Shown piece after piece: positions 34,166-46,813 of a stretch of DNA of 64,000 nt (its first letter is position 1; every line of letters starts with the position of its first letter). Source of the stretch: Streptomyces griseoloalbus (GTDB lineage Bacteria > Actinomycetota > Actinomycetes > Streptomycetales > Streptomycetaceae); contig BMUD01000005.1 of NCBI GenBank assembly GCA_014650015.1, positions 62,001 to 126,000 of the forward strand. The letters run 5' to 3'. A program made the translations under genes and the position numbers. The notes under the pieces were generated by a model, which did no database searches, was not told the DNA's origin, and saw only the letters and a list, made by a program, of their open reading frames with translations.

Positions 34166-35124
34166 TGGTAGAGCGTCCCCGTGTTGAGGACCGGCTGTGC
34201 GGAGCGGTCCCCGCACAGCACGACCATCAGGTTGGACACCATCGCCGCCTTGCGCTCCGGATCCAGGTCCACGATGTCCTGCTCGGCGATCCGGGTCAGC
34301 GCCGACTCGACCATGCCCACGGCGCCCTCCACGATCTGCTGCCGCGCCGCCACGACCGCGCCGGCCTGCTGCCGCTGGAGCATCGCCGAGGCGATCTCGG
34401 GGGCGTACGCGAGGTGCGTGAAGCGGGACTCGATGATCTGCACACCGGCCGCCTCCACGCGCGCGTGCAGTTCCACGGCGAGCTTCTCGGTGATCTCCTC
34501 GGCGTTGCCGCGCAGCGAGAGGCCGTCCTCGTCGTGGGCGTCGTAGGGGTACTCGATGGCGATGTGCCGCACGGCCGCCTCGGTCTGGGTGGAGACGAAC
34601 TCGATGTAGTCGTCCACCTCGAAGGTGGCCTGCGCGGTGTCCTCCACCCGCCACACCACGACGGCGGCGAGTTCGATCGGGTTGCCGTAGGCGTCGTTCA
34701 CCTTCAGGACGGCGGTCTCGTGGTTGCGTACGCGCGTCGAGATCTTGGTGCGCGCGGTCAAGGGGTTGACCCAGCGCAGCCCGTCCTGCCGGATCGTGCC
34801 CCGGTAGCGGCCGAAGAGCTGCACCACCCGCGCCTCGCCCGGCGCCACCATGTTCAGCCCGCACATCGCGAGGAACGCCGCGAGTGCGACCAGGATGCCG
34901 CCGATGATCAGTACGGCCTTCGCGCCGGCCCCGCTGACCGCCGTGGCGGTGACGATCAGCGTCGCGCCGATGAACAGCCCGACCAGGCCGAGCAGCAGCG
35001 CGAGCCCGCCGCCGATGCTGTGCGCCGTGAACTCCCGCACGCGCGGGGCCGGCATCTCGGGCACGTCGGCCGTGGCCTGCGCGGCCTGTACGGCCTGCGG
35101 GTCATGTGCGTCATGTGTGGACAT
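34162..35124 (-). CDS. SPFH/Band 7 membrane protein
   Basis: Prohibitin/flotillin-like protein of 320 residues. Two adjacent hydrophobic helices ([21 protein letters not shown] and [19 protein letters not shown]) precede the SPFH domain [30 protein letters not shown] (about residues 80-250), and a C-terminal helix region ([27 protein letters not shown]) likely oligomerises. ATG 35124 has GGGGGACC upstream. The family organises membrane microdomains. It is the first gene of a two-gene operon with the ribbon-helix-helix protein. Confidence 0.92.
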   Translation of the reverse strand: MSTHDAHDPQAVQAAQATADVPEMPAPRVREFTAHSIGGGLALLLGLVGLFIGATLIVTATAVSGAGAKAVLIIGGILVALAAFLAMCGLNMVAPGEARVVQLFGRYRGTIRQDGLRWVNPLTARTKISTRVRNHETAVLKVNDAYGNPIELAAVVVWRVEDTAQATFEVDDYIEFVSTQTEAAVRHIAIEYPYDAHDEDGLSLRGNAEEITEKLAVELHARVEAAGVQIIESRFTHLAYAPEIASAMLQRQQAGAVVAARQQIVEGAVGMVESALTRIAEQDIVDLDPERKAAMVSNLMVVLCGDRSAQPVLNTGTLYQ

Positions 35125-35394
35125 GGGTGGTCCCCCGTTTCTCCGTGCGCCTGCCATGCCGGTCTGCGCGGCTAGCGCTTGTCTATCTAAGTGATATCAC
35201 ATTACTCGGTCGCGGCAACCTCACACCCCTCTCGTACGTCGGTTCCGTTGGGGCGGGTGCTGATTGTCACGCCCGTAAAGGCCGGATCGTCAGCCCTTTG
35301 TCATAGCTCTCGGTGTTAGCTTTCTGAGCTGACCTGAGCGACGAACTGGTGTGGCTGCCGAGCACACACGAACGAAGCGGAGCGGAACGGACGC

Positions 35395-37683
35395 ATGGGA
35401 CGAGCGGAAGAAAGACGCGCACGACAGCGCGGTGGGCGCCGTGCGGCACCCGAGGGCCGCCGCTCGTCGGGTGCGGCGGGCCGCACCGGCATACGCCGCC
35501 TCTTCACCTGGAAGAAGATCCTCGGCACCTTCTTCGGCCTCTGCCTGCTCGGCATGGGCGCCTTCATCGTGCTGTACATGATGATCGGCATCCCCGAGGG
35601 GAACGCCGACGCCGAGCTGCAGAGCAACGTGTACAAGTACAGTGACGGCAGCATCATGGCCCGCGACGGCGAGCGCAACCGCGAGATCGTCGAGCTGGCC
35701 AGGGTCCCCAAGGACGTCCAGCGCACCTTCGTCGCCGCCGAGAACAAGACCTTCTACAAGGACTCCGGCGTCGACCTCCGGGGCACCGCGCGCGGTGTGC
35801 TCAACACGCTGTCCGGCAAGGGCGCGCAGGGCGGTTCGACGATCACCCAGCAGTACGTCAAGAACTACTACCTGAGCCAGGAACAGACGGTCTCGCGCAA
35901 GCTGAAGGAACTGGTCATCTCCCTGAAGCTGGACCGGGAGAAGTCCAAGGACTACATCCTCGCCGGGTACATCAACACCAGCTACTACGGTCGCGGCGCC
36001 TACGGAATCCAGGCCGCCGCCCAGGCCTACTACCGCGTCGACGCCGAGGACCTGACGGTCGGGCAGGGCGCGTACCTCGCCGCGCTGCTCCAGGCGCCCA
36101 ACCAGTACGACTGGGCGATCGCCAGCGACACCGGCAAGCGGCTGGTCCAGGAGCGCTGGAACTACGTCCTGGACAACATGGTCGAGCAGAAGTGGCTGGA
36201 CCGGGCCGACCGCCAGGCCATGGAGTTCCCGACCCCCGAGGAGCCCAGGCCCGCTCCCGGCATGGAGGGCCAGACCGGGTACCTGGTCGAGGCGGCCAAC
36301 ACCGCGCTCAAGCAGCAGCTCGTCGCCCAGGGCATCGCCGAGGACCTGGAGCAGGCCAAGGCCCTGGTCGACCTCGGCGGCTACACCATCACGCTGAACG
36401 TCGACAAGAAGAAGCAGGCCGCGCTGGAGAAGGCGGTCAAGACCCGGCTCACCAGCAAGCTGGACCCCGGCAAGCGCGCGGTCGACGCCGACGTCCAGGC
36501 CGGCGCCGTCTCCGTGGACCCGAAGACGGGAGCGGTCGTGGCGATGTACGGCGGCGTGGACTACGTGAAGCACTACACCAACAACGCCACCCGCGACGAC
36601 TACCAGCCCGCCTCCACCTTCAAGCCGGTGATCCTCGCCGCGGCCGTCGACCAGGACGCCGAGACCCAGGACGGCGTGCCGATCACGGCCGACACGATCT
36701 ACGACGGCACGAGCAAGCGCCCCGTGATGGACGGCACCCGCAAGGTCGGCTTCGCGCCCCCCAACGAGGACGACGTCGACTACGGCGACATCACCGTTCA
36801 GGAGGCGATGAACAAGTCCGTCAACTCGGTCTTCGCGCAGATGGGCATCGACGTCGGCATGCCCGAGGTCGTGCGGGTCGCGGGCCGGCTCGGCATGGAG
36901 ACCGAGGGCATGGAGGCCGTGCCCGCGCAGACCCTGGGCAGTATGGGCGCGAGCCCGCTGGAGATGGCCGGCGTCTACGCCACCCTCGACAACCACGGCA
37001 AGAAGGTCACCCCGGCCGTCGTGAAGTCGGTCGAGCACAAGGACCGCAGGGTCGAGTTCCCCGACCCGATCGGCGAGCAGGTCATCAGCCGCGAGGCAGC
37101 CGACACGGTGACCTCCGTGCTCACCGGCGTGGTCGACGACGGTACGGCCAGGACGTCGGTGCGGGAGAACCCCCTGCGCGACGGCCAGCAGGTCGCCGGC
37201 AAGACGGGTACCTCCGACAACAACAAGTCGGCCTGGTTCACCGGCTTCACACCCGACCTGGTCACCTCCGTCGGTCTGTTCGGCGAGGACGAGAAGAACC
37301 ACAGCCAGGTCCCGATGTACCGGGCGGGCGGCGTCGACTACCGCGTCAACGGCGGCGGCTTCCCCGCGGAGATCTGGGCGGCGTACACCTTCGGCGTCAT
37401 GGACGAGGTCACCGAGTTCGACCTGGACACCAAGCAGGGCGCCGCGGTGAGGCCCAGCACCTCGCCGCCGGACACCCAGTCGCCGTCGCAGACGCCGAGC
37501 CAGGAGCCGACGACCCAGGAGCCGACCACCGAGGCGCCGTCCGAGACCCCGTCCCAGACGCCGACGTCGGAGCCGCCGAGCCAGACGCCGACGTCGGAGC
37601 CGCCGACGAACACGCCCTCGGCGCCGCCCACGTTCGGCATCCCGGAGGGGCCGGGCGACCCGGAGGACGACGAGGAGCAGTAG
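35395..37683 (+). CDS. Class A (bifunctional) penicillin-binding protein
   Basis: Membrane-anchored peptidoglycan synthase of 762 residues with transglycosylase and transpeptidase activities. One membrane helix (about residues 40-60), GT51 domain (about 80-265) with AAENKTFYKDSGVD and GGSTITQQYVKNYYL, and transpeptidase domain (about 360-650) with active-site STFK (Ser407), SVN and KTGTS motifs all present. A Ser/Thr/Pro-rich tail of about 80 residues with QTPTSEPPS repeats follows. It starts at ATG 35395 and diverges from the SPFH gene. Confidence 0.96.
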   Translation: MGRAEERRARQRGGRRAAPEGRRSSGAAGRTGIRRLFTWKKILGTFFGLCLLGMGAFIVLYMMIGIPEGNADAELQSNVYKYSDGSIMARDGERNREIVELARVPKDVQRTFVAAENKTFYKDSGVDLRGTARGVLNTLSGKGAQGGSTITQQYVKNYYLSQEQTVSRKLKELVISLKLDREKSKDYILAGYINTSYYGRGAYGIQAAAQAYYRVDAEDLTVGQGAYLAALLQAPNQYDWAIASDTGKRLVQERWNYVLDNMVEQKWLDRADRQAMEFPTPEEPRPAPGMEGQTGYLVEAANTALKQQLVAQGIAEDLEQAKALVDLGGYTITLNVDKKKQAALEKAVKTRLTSKLDPGKRAVDADVQAGAVSVDPKTGAVVAMYGGVDYVKHYTNNATRDDYQPASTFKPVILAAAVDQDAETQDGVPITADTIYDGTSKRPVMDGTRKVGFAPPNEDDVDYGDITVQEAMNKSVNSVFAQMGIDVGMPEVVRVAGRLGMETEGMEAVPAQTLGSMGASPLEMAGVYATLDNHGKKVTPAVVKSVEHKDRRVEFPDPIGEQVISREAADTVTSVLTGVVDDGTARTSVRENPLRDGQQVAGKTGTSDNNKSAWFTGFTPDLVTSVGLFGEDEKNHSQVPMYRAGGVDYRVNGGGFPAEIWAAYTFGVMDEVTEFDLDTKQGAAVRPSTSPPDTQSPSQTPSQEPTTQEPTTEAPSETPSQTPTSEPPSQTPTSEPPTNTPSAPPTFGIPEGPGDPEDDEEQ

Positions 37684-37690
37684 ACGACAG

Positions 37691-37731
37691 ACGCGAGGGG
37701 CGCCCGGTGACCCACCGGGCGCCCCTCGCGT
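37691..37731. terminator. Bidirectional terminator after the penicillin-binding protein gene
   Basis: ACGCGAGGGGCGCCCGGTG (37691-37709) and its exact complement (37713-37731) form a 19-bp perfect stem with a three-base loop, placed between the convergent PBP and phosphatase genes. Confidence 0.9.
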
Positions 37732-37745
37732 CGTCGTACGGCCGC

Positions 37746-39889
37746 TCAGCCGTGGTTCAGCTCGAACCACACCACCTTGCCCGTGCTGAGCCGGGTGGCG
37801 CCCCACCGCCGGGCCAGCCGGTTCACCAGATACAGTCCGCGCCCGCCCTCGTCCGTGGCGCGCGCCTGCCGCAGCCGCGGCAGCTGCGGCACGTCGTCGC
37901 CGACCTCGCAGCGCAGCACATCGGTGCGCAGCAGCCGCAGCGTGACCGGCCGCGTCGCGTACCGCACGGCATTGGTCACCACCTCGCTGACCAGCAGCTC
38001 CACCGAGTCGCTGAGGTCCTCCATGTCCCAGCGGGACAGCGCCCGCCGGGCCAGCCGGCGGGCCCGGCCGGGCGCGGCGTCCTCCGGCTCCAGGAACCAG
38101 TACGCCACATCGCTCGGCGCGATCCCGTCGAAGCGGGCGGCGAGCAGCGCGATGTCGTCGTCCCGGTCACCCGGGCCGAGCATGTCCAGCACCTCGTCGC
38201 ACAGCGCCTCAAGGGGCGGCGGATGGTCCGGCCCGGTCAGCTGCGCGGTCGCGGCGAGCTTCTCCCGCAGCTGCTCGATGCCGGTCCACACGTCGCGCAG
38301 CCGGGACTCCACCAGGCCGTCGGTGTACAGCAGCAGGGTCCCCCCGGCGGGCGCGTCCAGCTCCACGGCCTCGAAGTCCACCCCGCCCACGCCGATCGGC
38401 GCGCCCGCGGGCACCCGCAGCACCTCGGCCCGCCCGCCCAGATGCAGCAGGATGGGCGGCGGATGACCGGCGTTGGCGATGGTGATGCGATGCGATACCG
38501 GGTCGTACACCGCGTACAGGCAGGTCGCCATGCGGTCCACGCCGAGCCGCTGCGCCTGCTCGTCGAGATGGTGCAGCACCTCCTGCGGGGCAGGTCGAGC
38601 CCGGCCAGGGTCTGCGCGGTGGTGCGCAGCTGACCCATGATCGCCGCGGAGGTCATGGAGTGCCCCATGACGTCACCGACGACCAGCGCGACCCGGCTTC
38701 CGGGCAGCGGAATCGCGTCGTACCAGTCACCGCCCACCCGCGCGGTCTCCGCGGCCGGCAGATACCGCGTGGCCAGCCGTACGCCGGTGCAGCGCGGCAG
38801 GTTCTCCGGCAGCATGGTGCGCTGCAACTCGTCCGCGATGTACGCCTCCCGCCCGTACAGCACCGCCTTGTCGATGCCGAGGGCGCTGTGCGTGGCGAGC
38901 TGCGCGGCGACCAGCAGATCGTCGGCCTCGAACGGGTCGCGTTCGGGGCGGCGCAGGAACAGGGCGGCGCCGATCACCCGGCGCCGGCCGCGCAGCGGCG
39001 CCAGGATCGCCCGCTGCCCCTCGGGAACGACCGACGCGCCCTGCTCACCCAGGAGTTCGGGCAGCGCGGCGCGGGCGGCCGGCGCGTCCGTGAACACCGG
39101 CCGTACGCCGCGCAGCACCTCGGCGAGCGCACTGCCGGGCCGTACCGTGCACAGCTCCGCGCCGACCGAGTCCAGCTCGGACGGCTCCGGCGGGGCGACC
39201 GGGGTGAACCCGCCCTCGGTGTCCCGTTCGGCGGGGATCCGGTCGGTGCGGCGCAGCCGCAGCATCAGCGGGCCGGTGGGCCGCTCGTCGCCGACCGGCA
39301 GCGGATCGCGCAGATAGACCAGGATCGCGTCGGAGAAGGTGGGCACGGTGGCCCGGCACAGCCCCATCACGATCTCGTCCAGGTCGATACCGCGGGCGAT
39401 CCGCCGGGTCGCGGCACCGACGAACCGCAGCCGGTCCCCGTCCCGCCGCATCGGCGTCGGCCGCCCGGGCGGGGTGACCTGCCCGGTACGGCGCTCCTGC
39501 CCGTCGGTGCCCGGCGCCGCACGGCCGGATCCCGCGGCCGGCTGCACCGGGATGCCCTCGGGCGCGGGCCGCGGCCGGTGCGCGTCCGGCTCGGCGTCCT
39601 GCCCGGCGCCCGGCTGGGAGTGCTCGGAGCCGGGCCCCGCCGGGTCCTGGTCCGTACCGCCGGGTGTCACCGTCCCCGGCGAGCCGGCCCCGGGCGACCC
39701 CGGGGACGCGGCCCCCGGCGCGGCGGGATCACCGCCGGAGCGGCTCTGTACGGGTAAGGCGGCTCCCGTGTCCGGCACGCCGGCCGGTGACGGGGTACGC
39801 AAGAGCGCCCCGCGGGGATCCGCGGGGTCCACGCCCGGCTGGGGGCGCTCGAAGGAGGTCGGCTGCTCCGTCACGCGTGTCGAGTCCAT
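37746..39889 (-). pseudogene. SpoIIE-type PP2C phosphatase with GAF and kinase-like domains, frameshifted
   Basis: Two overlapping frames together make one protein of about 715 residues. From the ATG at 39889 come a Pro/Gly-rich N-terminus (about 150 residues), a GAF domain (about 155-330) and the start of the PP2C domain (RVGGDWYDAIPLPGSRVALVVGDVMGHS). After TLAGLDLP the frame turns to nonsense; the neighbouring frame continues with LHHLDEQAQRLGVDRMATCLYAVYD, the rest of PP2C and an HATPase_c domain (WDMEDLSDSVELLVSEVVTNAVRYA) to 37746. The shift lies at a G run on the plus strand, 38587-38590, where five G instead of four would restore the frame. It is a real mutation or a base-calling error. 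Confidence 0.85.
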
Positions 39890-40163
39890 CCGTCCGGCGC
39901 ACGCTGTGCGCGCGGTTCGTCCCGCCGAAACTCCGATACCCGGAATACCTGCCCCCGGAACGGATTTCCCGCGTGGTCAGAGGTTGTTCCTGTGCCGCCG
40001 GCCGACCGTTCCTGGCCGGCACCGGTGTTTCCGTACCCCTCGCTCACGTCCTGCCGCCCCTCGGTGACGATCGGTCAAGCCCGGCGCGCGCTCCGCTGTT
40101 GAGTGCCCCGCGCCCTTGCGGAGGACGATCCTACGTTTCCCGCCCGGGGGCGCAGCAAGGGTC

Positions 40164-40856
40164 TCACGAGGACACATGCGCCGGAGTGCGGTCCCAGTCC
40201 TGTGGCAGTGACGGTACCGTCCACGACGGATCCGGGCGCCAGTCCTCCCAGCCGTCCGAGAACGGCGGCCCCCAGGAGCCGATCACCTCCACCGCCGCCC
40301 GCCCGGCCTCGCGCACCCTCCCGGCCAGCGCGGAGTCCACCAGCCCGTCCCGCTGGGCCTGCGCGAACTCGTCCTCGTCGCGCCAGTGCCAGCCGCGGTC
40401 CGGGTGCACGGAGATGTCCAGGAAGTGATCCTCGGAATCCACCCCGCCCGCCCAACGGGCCAGCGGCTCCTCCAGGTTCACGTACCAGTTCTTGAACTGC
40501 CAGTCCGGATCCCAGAACAGCCACACCGACCAGGGCTCACCGGGCCGCGCCAGCTTCAGCACACCGGTGCCGAACCAGCGGTCCCGCTGCACCGTGCGCG
40601 GCTTGGTGTACCTGCTGCCCAGCGGCTCCTCGTGCACGGGCGTACCGTCGGCGAGCACCGGCTTCACACACTCGGTGCCGGGCGCCATCCACACGGCGAG
40701 CAGCTCCGGGTCGTCGCGCACGACCGTGACGGGGCGCGCGATGTGAATGCGCGCGCCGCCGTTCTCCCGGTACCGCCACAGGATCTGTGTCCCGGGCGCC
40801 CAGAATCCCGCCGTACCGCCCGCTTCCCCGCGCCTCATCGCTCCGCCCTCTGCCAT
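40164..40856 (-). CDS. DUF402 (FomD-like) nucleotide phosphohydrolase-type protein
   Basis: DUF402 protein of 230 residues. Family motifs are GTQILWRYRENGG near the start, WSVWLFWDPDWQFKNWYVNLEEPL with the conserved NWYVNLE, and DHFLDISVHPDRGWHWRDEDEF with metal-binding acidic residues. Characterised relatives hydrolyse nucleoside di- or triphosphates or CMP-linked intermediates. The ATG at 40856 lies 7 bases after a TAATAT-like -10 element read on the minus strand, so the mRNA may be leaderless. Substrate here unknown. Confidence 0.85.
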   Translation of the reverse strand: MAEGGAMRRGEAGGTAGFWAPGTQILWRYRENGGARIHIARPVTVVRDDPELLAVWMAPGTECVKPVLADGTPVHEEPLGSRYTKPRTVQRDRWFGTGVLKLARPGEPWSVWLFWDPDWQFKNWYVNLEEPLARWAGGVDSEDHFLDISVHPDRGWHWRDEDEFAQAQRDGLVDSALAGRVREAGRAAVEVIGSWGPPFSDGWEDWRPDPSWTVPSLPQDWDRTPAHVSS

Positions 40857-40928
40857 GCGCAGATATTAGGTGCCCCGGGCATACGACGCTGCGGCGTCCG
40901 TCACGGTTCACGCCCGGCGCGCGAGGCT

Positions 40929-42332
<1,404 letters not shown>

Positions 42333-42390
42333 CGTGTTACCTCCGAAGATGCACAGCAGCGGCGTCGGACGAGCGTATTCCCGAAACGGC

Positions 42391-42427
42391 CTCCGCCCCG
42401 CCGCACGAGGAGCACGGCGGGGCGGAG
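42391..42427. terminator. Hairpin between the aminopeptidase and fumC genes
   Basis: CTCCGCCCCGCCG (42391-42403) and CGGCGGGGCGGAG (42415-42427) are perfect complements with an 11-base loop. It follows the aminopeptidase stop and precedes fumC on the minus strand. Confidence 0.8.
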
Positions 42428-42444
42428 AACCCCGTGGGGGGTGG

Positions 42445-43860
42445 TCAGCCGCTCTGCAGCGACACGTCGTCGACGACGAAGCCGGTCTGCAGCGAGGAGT
42501 CCTCGGTGCCGGTGAACGCCAGGGTCACCGTCCGGCCCGCGTACGCCGTCAGGTCGACCGAGCGCTGCACGTAGCCGCTGCCGGCGTCGGCGTTGGACAG
42601 CGTGGCGAGCGTGGTGCCGTCGGCCTTCACCGTGAACCTGTCGTACGGCGTCGAGCCGGACTCGTCGGTGTCGATGCGCAGCCAGTAGTTCAGCGTCGCC
42701 CGGGTGCACCCGGCCGGCACGGTCACCGTCTGGCTGATCGACTCGGTGCGCGTGGAGCCGTACCCCGCCAGCCAGGCGAACCGGGTCCCGGTGTGGGCGG
42801 ACTGCCCCGACCGGGCACCGATGCTGCCGGTGTCCCCGGTCCACGGCGCGGTGCCGCTCTCGAACCCGCCGTTGGCGACGGCACCGGCGGTGTCGCAGCC
42901 ACCGGTCTCGGCCAGGACGGCCCGCTGCCAGATGGTGTACGCGATGCCGTCGGACGCGCGGTCGAGGCCGGTGGTGTTGATGTTGGTGAGGGTGTCGCAC
43001 GACCGGTGGTAGCAGGGGTCGTAGGCGGAACCGGCCGTACCGCCCCACTTCGAGGCCTGCGCGGACGTCTTGCGGGCGCTGGCGCCCATCGCGTAGCCGG
43101 AGGTCGGGATGCCGTACTGCTCGAAGGAGTAGTCGTCGCTGCGCCCGGCACCCTCGGTGTTCTCCTCGGGCCGCAGGCCGAGCGAGTCCCAGTACGCCTT
43201 CATCGGCGCGGCGGCCGACGAGGTGATGTGGTTGACGAAGTAGCCGCCGTTGGTGGAGGCGATCATGTCGAAGTTGTAGTACGCCTTGATCTTCGCGCGG
43301 TCGGCCGACGACAGCGAACGGACGTAGAAGTCGGACCCGTTGAGGCCCTGCTCCTCGTCGGTCCACCAGGCGAAGCGGACCCGGTTGCGCAGGGTGGGGT
43401 TCTGCTGCGCCAGCGTCAGGGCGTTCTCGAGCAGGGCGGCCGAGCCGGAGCCGTTGTCGTTCATGCCGGGTCCCGCCGACACGCCGTCGAGGTGGGCGCC
43501 GAACATGTACACGTTGGCGGCGTCGCCCTGCGGCCACTCGGCGATCAGGTTGGGCCCGGCCCCGCTGGTGCAGCCGGAGGTGCAGGGCTGCTCGGTGACG
43601 GTGTAACCGGCGGCCTGCAGCCTGCCCTTCACATAGGCGACGGAGTCGCGGTATCCCTGGCCGGTGGACCGGCGGTTGCCGCCGTTCCGCCCGGCGATGG
43701 CGCTCAGTTCGTTGAGGTGTCCCTTCACCTTGGTCACGTCGACGTCGGGCGCGGCGGCGGTGACCGCGGCGGGTACGGAGTCGGCGGCCACGGCGGGGAG
43801 CGTTCCGCAGCCGAGCACGACAGCGAGCGAGACGCTCGCCACGGCGAATCTTCGTATCAC
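42445..43860 (-). CDS. Secreted M28 aminopeptidase with C-terminal binding domain
   Basis: Secreted zinc aminopeptidase of 471 residues, like the S. griseus aminopeptidase. Signal peptide ([24 protein letters not shown]) then catalytic domain (about 45-320) with metal ligands in [36 protein letters not shown] and [10 protein letters not shown]-terminal beta-sandwich (about 330-470, [17 protein letters not shown]) resembles a proprotein-convertase P or carbohydrate-binding domain. GTG 43860 has GGAGGAG upstream. It sits alone between the two fumarase genes. Confidence 0.93.
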   Translation of the reverse strand: MIRRFAVASVSLAVVLGCGTLPAVAADSVPAAVTAAAPDVDVTKVKGHLNELSAIAGRNGGNRRSTGQGYRDSVAYVKGRLQAAGYTVTEQPCTSGCTSGAGPNLIAEWPQGDAANVYMFGAHLDGVSAGPGMNDNGSGSAALLENALTLAQQNPTLRNRVRFAWWTDEEQGLNGSDFYVRSLSSADRAKIKAYYNFDMIASTNGGYFVNHITSSAAAPMKAYWDSLGLRPEENTEGAGRSDDYSFEQYGIPTSGYAMGASARKTSAQASKWGGTAGSAYDPCYHRSCDTLTNINTTGLDRASDGIAYTIWQRAVLAETGGCDTAGAVANGGFESGTAPWTGDTGSIGARSGQSAHTGTRFAWLAGYGSTRTESISQTVTVPAGCTRATLNYWLRIDTDESGSTPYDRFTVKADGTTLATLSNADAGSGYVQRSVDLTAYAGRTVTLAFTGTEDSSLQTGFVVDDVSLQSG

Positions 43861-44177
43861 CTTGTCTCCTCCGGGAGAGGGCGGTGGGGTGAGCCACTCA
43901 TGGCATGCGCATGTTCAAGCGGCGAGAAGACTCACAGCGGCGGGGGAGACAGTCAACGCAACGGGCAGGGCAGCGGCCAGGTTGTCCGAAAGAAGCACAG
44001 ACATTCCGCTATACGGACACTGTGGCCGGCCCGTCCGGCGTCCGAGGGCAAGGCCCGTTCAGGGCCGGAAGGGTCCTCCGGGGCACAGCTCCCGTCCTCC
44101 GGGGCACAGCCCCCGGAGGACGGGACGGAAAAGGGCGGCGGGGAGCGAGAACCGCCCCCGCCGCCCCCGTCGGACGC
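43861..44177. other. Spacer with a hairpin and a direct repeat, no gene
   Basis: In this 317-base spacer between the class I fumarase gene end and the aminopeptidase start, GTCCTCCGGGGCACAGC occurs twice (about 44071 and 44095), and the second copy pairs with CCCCGGAGGACG to form a strong hairpin. Another stem (GGGCGGCGGGG/CCCCGCCGCCC) lies near 44137-44170 and likely ends the fumarase transcript. No ORF with gene-like features. Confidence 0.6.
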
Positions 44178-45845
44178 TTACGCCAGCCCCGGCCCCCGCA
44201 CCGGAATGCTCGTGAACGTCGGCTGCGGCGCCGGGTCCTGGAAGAAGTCGTTGCCCTTGTCGTCCACGACGATGAACGCGGGGAAGTCCTCGACCTCGAT
44301 CTTCCAGACCGCCTCCATGCCGAGCTCCTCGTACTCGACGACCTCGACCTTCTTGATGCAGTCCTGCGCCAGCCGCGCCGCCGGCCCGCCGATGGAGCCC
44401 AGGTAGAACCCGCCGTGCGCGTCACACGCGTCGGTGACCTGCTTGCTCCGGTTGCCCTTGGCCAGCATCACCCGGGAGCCGCCCGCCGCCTGGAACTGCT
44501 CCACGTAGGAGTCCATGCGCCCGGCCGTCGTCGGCCCGAAGGACCCGGACGCGTACCCCTCCGGCGTCTTCGCGGGGCCGGCGTAGTAGACCGGGTGGTC
44601 CTTCAGGTACTGCGGCATCTCCTCGCCCGCGTCCAGCCGCTCCTTGATCTTGGCGTGCGCGATGTCACGCGCCACGACCAGCGGACCGGTCAGCGACAGC
44701 CGGGTCTTCACCGGGTACTTGGTGAGCTCCGCGAGGATGTCGTCCATCGGCTGGTTGAGGTCGATCCTCACGACGTCACCGGACTCGTCGAGGTGCTCCT
44801 CGGTCGTCTCCGGCAGGAACCGCGCCGGGTCCGTCTCCAGCTGCTCCAGGAAGACGCCCTCGGCGGTGATCTTCGCGACGGCCTGGCGGTCGGCGGAGCA
44901 GGAGACGGCGATCGCGACCGGGCAGGACGCCCCGTGCCGCGGCAGCCGCACCACCCGCACGTCGTGGCAGAAGTACTTGCCGCCGAACTGCGCGCCGATA
45001 CCGATCTTCTGCGTCAGCTCGAAGACCTTCTCCTCCAGCTCCTTGTCGCGGAAGCCGTGGCCCAGCTCGGACCCCTCGGACGGGATCTCGTCCAGGTAGT
45101 GGGCGGAGGCGTACTTGGCGGTCTTCAGCGCGTACTCGGCCGACGTACCGCCCACGACGATCGCCAGGTGGTACGGCGGACAGGCGGCCGTACCCAGCGA
45201 ACGGATCTTCTCCTCCAGGAACTTCATCATGGAGGACTCGTTCAGGACCGCCTTCGTCTCCTGGTACAGGAACGACTTGTTGGCGGAGCCGCCGCCCTTG
45301 GCCATGAACAGGAACTTGTAGGCGCCGCCGTCGGTCGCGTACAGCTCGATCTGCGCCGGGAGGTTGGAACCGGTGTTCTTCTCCTCCCACATGGTCAGCG
45401 GCGCCATCTGCGAGTAGCGCAGGTTCAGGTTCTTGTACGCGTCGTAGATGCCCCGGGACAGGGCCTCCTCGTCACGGCCCCGCGTCAGCACGTTCTGGCC
45501 GCGCTTGCCCATGACGATCGCCGTGCCGGTGTCCTGGCACATCGGGAGCACACCGGCCGCCGCGATGTTCGCGTTCTTCAGCAGGTCCAGGGCGACGAAC
45601 TTGTCGTTCGACGAGGCCTCGGGGTCGTCGATGATGCGGCGCAGCTGGGCGAGGTGGGCGGGGCGCAGATAGTGCTGGATGTCGTGGATGGCCTCCTCGG
45701 CGAGCTTGCGCAGCGCCTCCGGCTCCACCTTGAGGAAGGTCCGCCCGTCGGCCTCGAAGGTGGAGACACCTTCGGAGGTCACCAGCCGGTAGGGGGTGGT
45801 GTCCTCTCCCATGGGGAGCAGATCGGCGTACTCGAACTCAGGCAT
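44178..45845 (-). CDS. fumB: Class I (Fe-S) fumarate hydratase
   Basis: Oxygen-sensitive [4Fe-4S] fumarase of 555 residues with fused alpha and beta parts. The N-terminal domain has [32 protein letters not shown] and [11 protein letters not shown] with the three likely cluster cysteines. The C-terminal domain (from about 385) has [36 protein letters not shown] and [22 protein letters not shown] 45845 was chosen with GAGGA 9 bases upstream; ATG 45854 adds three residues. Symbol used as in Streptomyces annotations from memory. Confidence 0.93.
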   Translation of the reverse strand: MPEFEYADLLPMGEDTTPYRLVTSEGVSTFEADGRTFLKVEPEALRKLAEEAIHDIQHYLRPAHLAQLRRIIDDPEASSNDKFVALDLLKNANIAAAGVLPMCQDTGTAIVMGKRGQNVLTRGRDEEALSRGIYDAYKNLNLRYSQMAPLTMWEEKNTGSNLPAQIELYATDGGAYKFLFMAKGGGSANKSFLYQETKAVLNESSMMKFLEEKIRSLGTAACPPYHLAIVVGGTSAEYALKTAKYASAHYLDEIPSEGSELGHGFRDKELEEKVFELTQKIGIGAQFGGKYFCHDVRVVRLPRHGASCPVAIAVSCSADRQAVAKITAEGVFLEQLETDPARFLPETTEEHLDESGDVVRIDLNQPMDDILAELTKYPVKTRLSLTGPLVVARDIAHAKIKERLDAGEEMPQYLKDHPVYYAGPAKTPEGYASGSFGPTTAGRMDSYVEQFQAAGGSRVMLAKGNRSKQVTDACDAHGGFYLGSIGGPAARLAQDCIKKVEVVEYEELGMEAVWKIEVEDFPAFIVVDDKGNDFFQDPAPQPTFTSIPVRGPGLA

Positions 45846-46000
45846 CTCGCCCATTCCTCACTCGACAGAAGACCGCCCGCCTCCGTCGGCGGGCGTTCAC
45901 CAGCCTAGAACCTGCCGTCGGCGGCGAGTCTGTGAGGTTGTCCTCAGTTGTCCGTGCCGGAGGGTAGTCGCGATCTATCGCGTTTGGGTAGGCTGCTGCC

Positions 46001-46696
46001 GTGGACCTCCAGAAGCACGCCCAGCAGCCGGACACGGCAGCGCGGACGGCCGAACTGCGCGCCTCCGACGCCGACCGGGACCGTATCGCCGACCTCCTGC
46101 GCGAGGCCCTCGCCGAGGGCCGCCTGACCGCCGACGAGCACGCCGAGCGCGTCGAGGGCGTGCTGGCCGCCAAGACGGTCGGGGAGCTGGACGTGTTCGT
46201 CCGGGACCTGCCGATAGCCCATCAGCGGCGCCCGGCCCACGCCTCCGCGCCCAGCCGCCCCACCGCGGGCGCGATCCCGATGGACCCCGATGACAACGTG
46301 GTCGCGGTGTTCAGCGCGGCCTCCCGCAAGGGCCGCTGGCGGACCGGCCGCCGCATCCACGCGTACGCGGTCTTCGGCAGCGTCGACATCGACCTCAGCG
46401 AGGCGCTCTTCGACCATCAGCAGGTCGTGATCAAGGCGTTCGCCGTCTTCGGCAGCGTGGACATCCGCGTCCCGGAGAACGTGTCGCTGCGCGGCATGGG
46501 CGGCGGCGTGCTCGGCAGTTTCGAGGCGGACACGCTCGACGCGACCGACGCCGAGGCACCGGTGGTCTACGTCGACGGCTGGGCGGTGCTCGGGAGCATC
46601 GAGGCGCGGCCCAGGCGCGGCAGGTTCGTGGCGGACATCCTCGACAAGGCGCGGCGCAAGACCGACAGGAGCAGGCGCGGGCATCTGGGCCACTGA
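46001..46696 (+). CDS. DUF1707 and LiaF-like domain protein
   Basis: A 231-residue protein with an N-terminal DUF1707 domain (ELRASDADRDRIADLLREALAEGRLTADEHAERV, as a span, about residues 18-60) and a C-terminal beta-helix-like region with paired AVFGSVDIDLSEA and AVFGSVDIRVPEN repeats, as in the LiaF cell-wall-stress protein family (about 100-205). No membrane helix is evident. GTG 46001 follows a TAGGCT element by 7 bases, so translation may be leaderless. Role unknown; such proteins are common next to wbl genes in actinobacteria. Confidence 0.85.
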   Translation: MDLQKHAQQPDTAARTAELRASDADRDRIADLLREALAEGRLTADEHAERVEGVLAAKTVGELDVFVRDLPIAHQRRPAHASAPSRPTAGAIPMDPDDNVVAVFSAASRKGRWRTGRRIHAYAVFGSVDIDLSEALFDHQQVVIKAFAVFGSVDIRVPENVSLRGMGGGVLGSFEADTLDATDAEAPVVYVDGWAVLGSIEARPRRGRFVADILDKARRKTDRSRRGHLGH

Positions 46697-46813
46697 CCTC
46701 GTGACAGCGTCGCGAGCGCGCCCCGTTGGGGACTCAGTGCATAGGCGCGCGTACATCGGGTAAGCCTTGCTGCATCGTCTCTCGCTCGCGAAGCCGTCGT
46801 CAGGAGTAGACCC

